A DNA stretch of 11,126 bases, from NCBI GenBank assembly GCA_042090735.1, contig JBELIU010000080.1, positions 1 through 11,126 of the forward strand, in the 5' to 3' direction. This document shows positions 6,657 to 11,126 of the stretch, piece after piece. Source of the DNA: Novosphingopyxis sp042090735. GTDB lineage: Bacteria; Pseudomonadota; Alphaproteobacteria; Sphingomonadales; Sphingomonadaceae. A program made the translations under genes and the position numbers. The notes below the pieces were generated by a model. That model worked only from the letters and a program-made list of their open reading frames with translations, searched no databases and had not been told where the DNA came from. The stretch's first letter is position 1, and the number at the start of each line of letters is the position of its first letter.

Positions 6657-6677
6657 TTCATGGACAAGGAGAAAAGC

Positions 6678-7193
6678 ATGAACCGTGCTGAAAAGACCGA
6701 GTCGGTTGAATCGCTGAACGCCACGTTCAACGATGCTGCCGTGGTCGTCGTCACGCGCAATCTGGGCCTTACGGTGGCAGCGTCCACCGAACTGCGCTCG
6801 CAGATGCGTGAAGCCGGCGCCAGCTACAAGGTCGCCAAGAACCGCCTTGCCCGTATCGCCCTCGACGGAACGTCCTACGGCCAGCTCAGCGACATGCTGA
6901 CCGGCCCTACGGCGCTCGCCACATCGACCGATCCGGTTGCCGCCGCCAAGGTTGCGATCGAGTTCGCCAAGACCAACGACAAGCTTGAAATTGTCGGCGG
7001 TGCGATGGGTGAGACCCTGCTCGATGCGGACGGCATCAAGGCGCTGGCGTCCATGCCCTCGCTCGATGAACTGCGTGGAACGATCGTCGGCCTCATCCAG
7101 GCTCCGGCAACCAAGATCGCCCGCGTCGTCGCCGAGCCGGCGGCCAAGCTGGCCCGCGTCTTTAACGCCTATGGCGAAAAAGAAGCCGCTTGA
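6678..7193 (+). CDS. rplJ: 50S ribosomal protein L10
   Basis: L10 anchors the L7/L12 dimers to the ribosome and binds 23S rRNA next to L11, forming the stalk base. The 171-residue protein begins MNRAEKTESVESLNATF and continues with VVVVTRNLGLTVAASTELR, then the RNA-binding YKVAKNRLARIAL segment (about 55-67) and TGPTALATS, all typical of L10. The C-terminal helix (roughly PATKIARVVAEPAAKLARVFNAY in pieces) carries the L12-binding sites. The start at 6678 is preferred over in-frame ATGs at 6630 and 6660 because AAGGAG (6666-6671) lies 6 bases before it and the family begins there. rplL follows after a 75-base spacer with a hairpin. In most bacteria rplA would directly precede it; here about 5.1 kb intervenes. 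Confidence 0.98.
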   Translation: MNRAEKTESVESLNATFNDAAVVVVTRNLGLTVAASTELRSQMREAGASYKVAKNRLARIALDGTSYGQLSDMLTGPTALATSTDPVAAAKVAIEFAKTNDKLEIVGGAMGETLLDADGIKALASMPSLDELRGTIVGLIQAPATKIARVVAEPAAKLARVFNAYGEKEAA

Positions 7194-7211
7194 GACTCAC
7201 TTCAAACCAAG

Positions 7212-7235
7212 GCCGGCTGCCCTCCTGGCAGCGGC
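7212..7235 (+). other. Hairpin in the rplJ-rplL spacer
   Basis: GCTGCC (7216-7221) pairs with GGCAGC (7227-7232) across a CTCCT loop, and GCC/GGC (7212-7214 with 7233-7235) extends it past one bulged G to 9 bp. No T-run follows, so it is not a full terminator. Hairpins or processing sites between rplJ and rplL are a common way to make about four L7/L12 copies per L10; that role here is inferred. Confidence 0.45.
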
Positions 7236-7268
7236 GTAGATAGATTAGAAAAACGGAGCGTATTGAAC

Positions 7269-7646
7269 ATGGCAGACATCGAAAAGCTCGTCGAACAGCT
7301 GAGCGAACTCACCGTCCTGGAAGCCGCAGAGCTTTCCAAGGCACTCGAAGAAAAGTGGGGCGTTTCCGCAGCCGCCGCCGTGGCCGTAGCCGGCCCGGCC
7401 GCTGGTGGTGGCGATGCCGCCGCTGCTGAAGAGCAGACCGAGTTCGACGTGATCCTCACCGGCGACGGTGGCAAGAAGATCCAGGTCATCAAGGAAGTCC
7501 GCGCCATCACCGGCCTGGGCCTCACCGATGCCAAGGCTCTCGTCGAAGGCGCGCCGAAGGCCGTCAAGGAAGGCGTGAACAAGGCGGAAGCCGAAGAGAT
7601 CAAGAGCAAGATCGAAGCAGCCGGCGGCACCGTCGAGCTGAAGTAA
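7269..7646 (+). CDS. rplL: 50S ribosomal protein L7/L12
   Basis: L7/L12 is the multi-copy acidic stalk protein that recruits and stimulates translation GTPases. The 125 residues show the three known parts: an N-terminal dimerisation domain (1-33, MADIEKLVEQLSELTVLEAA and onwards), a flexible Ala/Gly hinge (about 34-55), and a globular C-terminal domain (56-125) with the signature KIQVIKEVRAITGLGLTDAK and LVEGAPKAVKEGV. The ATG at 7269 was chosen because the family starts MAD; GGAG at 7255-7258 lies at proper distance, whereas an in-frame TTG two codons earlier lies too close. A strong intrinsic terminator follows 35 bases after the stop, so rpoB is not co-transcribed here. Confidence 0.98.
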   Translation: MADIEKLVEQLSELTVLEAAELSKALEEKWGVSAAAAVAVAGPAAGGGDAAAAEEQTEFDVILTGDGGKKIQVIKEVRAITGLGLTDAKALVEGAPKAVKEGVNKAEAEEIKSKIEAAGGTVELK

Positions 7647-7681
7647 TCGGCTCCGGCTCTCAAGCCGGATCGAGAATAATG

Positions 7682-7714
7682 AGGGCGGTCTCCCCGGTGG
7701 AGGCCGCCCTTTTT
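7682..7714 (+). terminator. Rho-independent terminator of rplJ-rplL
   Basis: A 12-bp stem (7682-7693 with 7699-7710, including one T-G wobble) with a CCGGT loop is followed by TTTTT and then ATT. This is a textbook intrinsic terminator 35 bases after the rplL stop. Confidence 0.93.
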
Positions 7715-7767
7715 ATTGGTCCGGCAGTTGGCGGCGCCTGACACTAAAAGGTGCAAGTCACAGACGT

Positions 7768-7794
7768 AAAAAAGGCGGCTCCCGCAGGGCCGCC
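7768..7794 (-). terminator. Rho-independent terminator of the minus-strand lipoprotein gene
   Basis: On the minus strand GGCGGC (7794-7789) pairs with GCCGCC (7779-7774) over a 9-base loop, followed at once by six T (7773-7768). It lies 25 bases beyond the stop of the small lipoprotein gene at 7820, as expected for its terminator. Confidence 0.85.
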
Positions 7795-7819
7795 CATTGA
7801 AACTAAATGTATGCGCAGC

Positions 7820-7942
7820 TCAGGCGAGCGGCACCGGAATGGAATAAGCCGGCTTTTCCTTCTGCGCGACTTCGCTCTTCTCTGAGCAGCCGCCCAGAGC
7901 AAGCGAAAGTGCTGCAAATCCAAGCAATGCGAATCTGGTCAT
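7820..7942 (-). CDS. Very small lipoprotein, 40 aa, unknown function
   Basis: This short gene reads MTRFALLGFAALSLALGGC, then SEKSEVAQKEK, then PAYSIPVPLA and TGA. The first 19 residues form a compact lipoprotein signal peptide: an Arg after the start, a hydrophobic core and a lipobox LGGC with Cys19. After cleavage and lipidation the mature peptide would have only 22 residues, hydrophilic first and Pro-rich at the end. Ser at position +2 favours transport to the outer membrane by the Lol rule known for enterobacteria. A near-perfect ribosome binding site, GGAGGAG, lies just before the ATG, and an intrinsic terminator follows at 7794-7768, so this looks like a real monocistronic gene. I recognise no family; it lacks the LptM and entericidin motifs. 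Confidence 0.8.
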   Translation of the reverse strand: MTRFALLGFAALSLALGGCSEKSEVAQKEKPAYSIPVPLA

Positions 7943-7960
7943 TCACTCCTCCGTGCGCGG

Positions 7961-7989
7961 TCTGTACCATAAGCGTACAACAGTGGCAA
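7961..7989 (-). promoter_or_regulatory. Weak candidate promoter of the small lipoprotein gene
   Basis: On the minus strand TTGCCA (7989-7984) and TACAGA (7966-7961) are spaced by 17 bases. The predicted start would leave a very short 5' UTR of about 12 bases containing the ribosome binding site. The hexamers are only partial consensus matches. Confidence 0.3.
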
Positions 7990-8027
7990 TGTTGCGTCGA
8001 ACCGAACGTCAGGACCGGCAAGCCGGA

Positions 8028-8056
8028 TTGACAGCGTACGCCCCCGCGCATCATCT
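8028..8056 (+). promoter_or_regulatory. Candidate sigma-70 type promoter of apt
   Basis: A perfect TTGACA (8028-8033) lies 49 bases before the apt ATG. The -10 is unclear: CATCAT (8049-8054, spacing 15) has four consensus bases, TCATCT (8051-8056, spacing 17) fewer. A start near 8062 gives a 5' UTR of about 20 bases with AAGGG at 8073-8077. The three downstream genes may share this promoter. Confidence 0.45.
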
Positions 8057-8082
8057 CACCGCTCCTACGGACAAGGGCTTTC

Positions 8083-8622
8083 ATGAACGATAACGCCGAT
8101 CTCGCCGCGCTGGTGCGCACTATTCCGGATCATCCCAAGCCCGGCATCCTGTTTCGCGATATCTCCACCCTGTTGCTGGATGGCGACGGTTTTAGGCAGA
8201 CGATCGACCGGCTGGCCGCGCTCGTCTACGGGGAAGAATATGATCTGATCGCAGGCCTGGAAGCGCGCGGGTTCATCATCGCCTCCGCGCTCTCCTACGT
8301 CCTGGGCCTGGGCAAGATCATGCTGCGCAAGCCTGGCAAATTGCCGGGCGAACGGGTGGGGATCGACTATATGCTGGAATATGGCACCGACCGGATCGAG
8401 ATGCATGCCGACGCGGTAGCGTCCGGCCAGCGCGTGCTGCTGGTGGATGACCTGATTGCGACCGGCGGAACCGCCCTCGCCGCGGTCGATCTGCTTCGCG
8501 GTGCCGGCGCAGTGGTGGAGACGGCGCTGTTCGTGATCGACCTGCCCGATCTGGGCGGGGCTGCGCGCCTGCGCGGGGCCGGGATCGACGAGCGGCACCT
8601 GATCGCGTTCGCAGGGGAATAA
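8083..8622 (+). CDS. apt: Adenine phosphoribosyltransferase
   Basis: Apt makes AMP and pyrophosphate from adenine and PRPP, the purine salvage step in the cytoplasm. The 179 residues match the family. It starts with a typical ALVRTIPDHPKPGILFRDIST (in two parts, 9-29), then GLEARGFIIASALSY (58-72), MLRKPGKLPG (80-89), EYGTDRIEMHADA (99-111), and the PRPP-binding motif VLLVDDLIATGGTA (118-131). The ATG at 8083 has AAGGG 5 bases upstream. Only 80 bases separate its stop from the next gene and no clear terminator lies between, so apt may head the transcript of the following module, although a metabolic link is not evident. Confidence 0.96.
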   Translation: MNDNADLAALVRTIPDHPKPGILFRDISTLLLDGDGFRQTIDRLAALVYGEEYDLIAGLEARGFIIASALSYVLGLGKIMLRKPGKLPGERVGIDYMLEYGTDRIEMHADAVASGQRVLLVDDLIATGGTALAAVDLLRGAGAVVETALFVIDLPDLGGAARLRGAGIDERHLIAFAGE

Positions 8623-8667
8623 TCCCGCCCCTTTCACGCGGAGGGCAAGGCCGGACGTCAGCGCCGT

Positions 8668-8706
8668 ATGAACCAATCGCGCGCCCGCCCATTGGTGGGC
8701 GTATGA
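8668..8706 (+). other. Possible 12-codon leader ORF ending in the start of the next gene
   Basis: ATG 8668 opens a 12-codon frame (MNQSRARPLVGV) whose TGA at 8704-8706 overlaps the ATG at 8703 as ATGA. The candidate ribosome binding site (GGACG, 8653-8657) is weak. It could couple translation into the amidohydrolase gene, but such a short frame can easily arise by chance. Confidence 0.2.
8686..8701 (+). promoter_or_regulatory. Hairpin covering the ribosome binding site of the amidohydrolase gene
   Basis: CGCCCA (8686-8691) pairs perfectly with TGGGCG (8696-8701) across TTGG. The stem ends 2 bases before the ATG and includes the only purine-rich candidate ribosome binding site, GGTGGG (8694-8699). 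If it forms, it would limit initiation unless a ribosome opens it. Confidence 0.35.
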
Positions 8707-9533
8707 AACGTTACTCTCCCGATACAACCACGCCCGACGGGGCCGACTGGCAGGTCCAGACCGGCGAAGGCCCCATCATCGCCACCGCGATCCATTCCGG
8801 ACATCGCATCCGCGAAGAACTGAAGCCCTATCTCGCCATCGAGGACAAGGGCCGCCTTCGCGAGGAAGATCCCCTCACCGACTATTTTCTGACGGTGGCG
8901 GACACCAGCGTGCGGGCCAATGTCTCGCGCTTCGAATGCGATCTCAATCGCCCGCGCGACATCTGCATCACGCGCGATCGAGCCAAGACCTGGGATCTGC
9001 GCATCTGGGACGACGCGCTGCCCGACGAACTGATGGAGAAGAGCCGCGAGATCCACGATCGCTTCTACCGCGCGATGCGGCGGCTCTGCGATGATCGGAT
9101 CAAGGAACATGGCCGCATCCTGCTGCTCGACATCCACAGCTACAACTTCAAGCGCAACGGACCGGACGGCGAGCCCGCCCCGGCCGACAAGAACCCGGAC
9201 ATCGACATCGGCGCAACCACATTGGACAAGGATGTCTATGGCAGCTTGCTGAACCAGTTCGCCGAAACGCTGCGCAGCGTGCCGGTGAACGGCAGTGCCC
9301 CTTCGGTCGGCGTCAACGTCCGGTGGGAAGACGGCGGCAACTTCCCCGAATGGCTGCACAGCATTTACGGGCCCGACGCGTGCATCATGACGCTGGAGTA
9401 TAAAAAGATTTTCATGGACGAGTGGAGCGAGGAGGCGGACATCTTTGCGCTTCAGCATCTTCGCCAAGGCTTGTTGTTGGCCGTCGAAGGCGCCCGCAAA
9501 GCACTCAACGACATGGGAAAGACCGGCCGATGA
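8703..9533 (+). CDS. N-formylglutamate amidohydrolase family protein
   Basis: The family (PF05013) includes HutG-type N-formylglutamate deformylase, which releases glutamate from N-formylglutamate using a metal; other members act on unknown acyl-amino compounds. The 276 residues show ATAIHSGHRIREEL (27-40), REEDPLTDYF (53-62), the conserved VSRFECDLNRPRD (74-86), ILLLDIHSYN (139-148) with D143 and H145 as likely metal or catalytic residues, VRWEDGGNF (206-214) and MTLEYKK (229-235). No signal peptide is seen, so it is cytoplasmic. No histidine-utilisation genes lie nearby; instead it overlaps a QEGLA peptidase gene (ATGA, 9530-9533), so the HutG function should not be assumed. The start at 8703 is the only ATG before the conserved region; its ribosome binding site (GGTGGG) is weak. 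Confidence 0.85.
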   Translation: MKRYSPDTTTPDGADWQVQTGEGPIIATAIHSGHRIREELKPYLAIEDKGRLREEDPLTDYFLTVADTSVRANVSRFECDLNRPRDICITRDRAKTWDLRIWDDALPDELMEKSREIHDRFYRAMRRLCDDRIKEHGRILLLDIHSYNFKRNGPDGEPAPADKNPDIDIGATTLDKDVYGSLLNQFAETLRSVPVNGSAPSVGVNVRWEDGGNFPEWLHSIYGPDACIMTLEYKKIFMDEWSEEADIFALQHLRQGLLLAVEGARKALNDMGKTGR

Positions 9534-10720
9534 GCGATACGCAGAGCGCCATCGATCTCCATCCGCAGACGCTGCGGATCGATGAACATCTCGAGAAGCT
9601 GGAAGACGAGATCGATTGGCTCGGGCGTCTGACCCCAACCAATATCGACGAGATCTGGAACGGCTTCAAGGATAGCGGTTTCAAGAAGGCGCCTGCCTTC
9701 GAATATGATCCGCTGCCCGACAATCTTACCGAGATGCGGCGCGATCTGCTGTCGTTGCATTTCCATGATTTCGACAGCCCCATGTTCGAGGCGCTGCTGA
9801 TCGAGAAACAGCGTGAGCTGGACCGGCAACTCGAACTGGTGCGCTTTCGCGACAAGCCGGGTTTCGTGCTCACGAGCCTCGATCTGTTCGGCAATGTCTC
9901 CGAAAGTCTGCTCGCCGCTGCCCGCACGATCCGCGACGAAGTACCTGTGATCGACGCAGGCCCCCGCGATGCCGATGCCGACGCCGTGCTCGCGTGCGGC
10001 GCAGAGGAGATGGCGGCTTACCGGGAACGTAGTCCGCAGTTCCGGCAGAAGGTGGTGAAAAACCCCAACCGCGGCACGCAGCTCGTCACGATCCAGGGCG
10101 ATCTGCACGTCGCCTGCGATTACGAGATCGAGCGCGCGCGGATCATTCCGCTGCTCGCCCATGAGATCGGCACCCACAGCGTCACGCGCCACAATGGCCG
10201 CCTGCAACCTCTCCGCGTGCTGGAATGCGGCCTGGCCGACTATGATCGGATGCAGGAAGGGCTTGCCGTCCTTGCCGAGTATCTGTGCGGATATCTGCCC
10301 GCCGCGCGGCTGCGTGTGCTCGCGGCACGCGTCGAGGCGGCGCACATGGCTGTGCTCGATTGCGAAATGCCCGAAATTTTCGCGACGCTTTATGAGGATT
10401 ACAAGCTCGACGAGCATAGCGCCTTCCACACCGCGTTGCGCGCCAAGCGCGGCGGCGGCCTGACCAAGGACGCGGTTTATCTGCGCGGGATTATGGAAAT
10501 TCTCGACTATCTCGCCGGTGGCGGGGATTTCGAAATTCTGTTTGTTGGCAAGTTCGCGCTGAAGCAGCTCCACACGCTGGAGCGGTTGATCGACGAGGGG
10601 CTGCTTCTGAAGCCCGATCTGCTCCCGCGCTATCTAGACGATCTCGACGCCATGAAACGCCTCGATCGTGTTCGCACGCTCGATATCACGCAGCTATATC
10701 AAGAGAGTTCCGAGTCATGA
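9530..10720 (+). CDS. QEGLA-motif (DUF1704) zincin-like peptidase
   Basis: A protein of 396 residues of the DUF1704 family, labelled in databases as a flavohemoglobin expression-modulating QEGLA motif protein. The probable zinc site is LLAHEIGTHSVTRHNG, with H211, E212 and H216 in an HExxxH arrangement, followed by MQEGLAVLAEYL (241-252), whose E243 is the likely third ligand. The eukaryotic DUF1704 protein MATCAP has the same kind of site and removes C-terminal tyrosine from tubulin; the bacterial substrate is unknown. The N-terminal 130 residues are mainly helical and charged. A conserved TKDAVYLRGIMEILDYL segment lies at 312-328. I start it at 9530, where ATGA overlaps the previous stop; the in-frame extension to 9422 lies wholly inside the upstream gene. 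It overlaps the next gene by ATGA as well. Confidence 0.88.
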   Translation: MSDTQSAIDLHPQTLRIDEHLEKLEDEIDWLGRLTPTNIDEIWNGFKDSGFKKAPAFEYDPLPDNLTEMRRDLLSLHFHDFDSPMFEALLIEKQRELDRQLELVRFRDKPGFVLTSLDLFGNVSESLLAAARTIRDEVPVIDAGPRDADADAVLACGAEEMAAYRERSPQFRQKVVKNPNRGTQLVTIQGDLHVACDYEIERARIIPLLAHEIGTHSVTRHNGRLQPLRVLECGLADYDRMQEGLAVLAEYLCGYLPAARLRVLAARVEAAHMAVLDCEMPEIFATLYEDYKLDEHSAFHTALRAKRGGGLTKDAVYLRGIMEILDYLAGGGDFEILFVGKFALKQLHTLERLIDEGLLLKPDLLPRYLDDLDAMKRLDRVRTLDITQLYQESSES

Positions 10721-11126
10721 AAATCGCGTTTGCCGTCAACAAGGTCGAAACCGAAAAAGACAATTACACCACCATCCGGCTTGCGCGAAAAGCCAGCGCG
10801 CTGGGCCATGAGGTGGCGCTGATCGGGCTGGGCGACTTCATCTACGATGCAGAGGGATCGATCTGCGCGATGGCGACGGTGGGTCAGCAGAAGAAGTTTA
10901 AGAACGACACCAATTATCTGAAGCACCTCCACGATCCGGAGAACGGTAAACAGCGCATCTGCGTGGAGGACTATGATGTCCTCATGCTGCGTTCCGACCC
11001 TGTAGAAGAACTGGGCGAACGCGATTGGGCGCCGCCGGCCGGGCTGTTGTTCGCACAGGTTGCCGCCAGCCATGGCGTGATCGTTCTGAACGATCCGGAA
11101 AATCTGACGGACGCGGTCAATAAGAC
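10717..11126 (+). CDS. Glutathione synthetase-like ATP-grasp ligase, N-terminal part (3' truncated)
   Basis: The gene begins at ATG 10717 inside the ATGA overlap with the previous stop and is open to the right edge, giving 136 complete codons. The visible part starts MKIAFAVNKVETEKDNYTT, then RLARKASALGHEV, and contains VEDYDVLMLRSDPVEE (83-98) and HGVIVLNDPENLTDAVNK (119-136). This matches the N-terminal pre-ATP-grasp domain of GshB-like enzymes (LMRxDP ... VxNxPxxLxxAxxK). The ATP-binding and catalytic domains lie outside the window. Such ligases join a carboxylate to an amine using ATP. True GshB is one possibility, but the position in a peptidase/hydrolase operon suggests a different amide-forming reaction. 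Confidence 0.8.
   Translation, partial: MKIAFAVNKVETEKDNYTTIRLARKASALGHEVALIGLGDFIYDAEGSICAMATVGQQKKFKNDTNYLKHLHDPENGKQRICVEDYDVLMLRSDPVEELGERDWAPPAGLLFAQVAASHGVIVLNDPENLTDAVNK

Noticed and set aside
6509..6691. Plus-strand open frame of 60 codons inside the rplJ leader
   Set aside because: It overlaps the rplJ start, lacks a ribosome binding site and covers structured leader sequence.
7263..7268. TTG start two codons upstream for rplL
   Set aside because: GGAG would be only 4 bases away; the family starts MAD and the ATG has proper spacing.
8612..8637. AGGGG/CCCCT as an apt terminator
   Set aside because: The stem is only 5 bp with a 10-base loop and a weak T-run; too poor to call.
9422..9529. 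36-codon N-terminal extension of the QEGLA protein
   Set aside because: It lies entirely within the upstream gene; the ATGA overlap at 9530 gives a natural start, and the extension is Arg-rich without domain features.
9452..10573. Minus-strand open frame of 373 codons opposite the QEGLA gene
   Set aside because: It mirrors a well-supported gene and shows no family wording or ribosome binding site.

Overview
The window is GC-rich chromosomal DNA. Its gene content, protein wording (L10, L7/L12, NusG, L1) and EcfG-like promoter words suggest an alphaproteobacterium, most likely a member of the Sphingomonadales. That placement is inferred from sequence style, not from a database match. I see no insertion sequence, phage gene, tRNA, rRNA or CRISPR array.

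Left end (1-1593): the 3' end of nusG, a 174-base structured spacer, then rplK (L11) and rplA (L1), closed by a strong GC-rich hairpin. Positions 1600-6240 hold an inserted metabolic block. It contains a minus-strand atypical SDR / NAD(P)-binding protein, a tightly overlapping biotin operon bioF-bioD-bioA on the plus strand, and a minus-strand YghA-type SDR oxidoreductase. Both minus-strand reductase genes have a sequence resembling the alphaproteobacterial general-stress (EcfG) promoter a short distance upstream.

Middle (6241-7714): a 437-base gap that holds the SDR promoter and a long structured leader for rplJ, then rplJ (L10), a hairpin spacer, rplL (L7/L12) and a textbook Rho-independent terminator. 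The usual nusG-rplKAJL-rpoBC block is therefore split: about 5.1 kb separates rplA from rplJ, and rpoB does not follow rplL here.

Right side (7768-11126): a very small minus-strand lipoprotein gene (40 aa) with its own terminator, then apt (adenine phosphoribosyltransferase) behind a perfect TTGACA -35 element. These are followed by an overlapping three-gene set: an N-formylglutamate amidohydrolase-family protein, a QEGLA/DUF1704 zincin-like peptidase carrying HEIGTH, and the N-terminal part of a glutathione-synthetase-like ATP-grasp ligase that runs off the right edge. This hydrolase + peptidase + ligase module is the most interesting part of the window. The gene order implies a shared pathway, but the substrate is unknown to me. 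The peptidase/ATP-grasp pairing resembles the eukaryotic tubulin tyrosine ligase / MATCAP detyrosinase pair.
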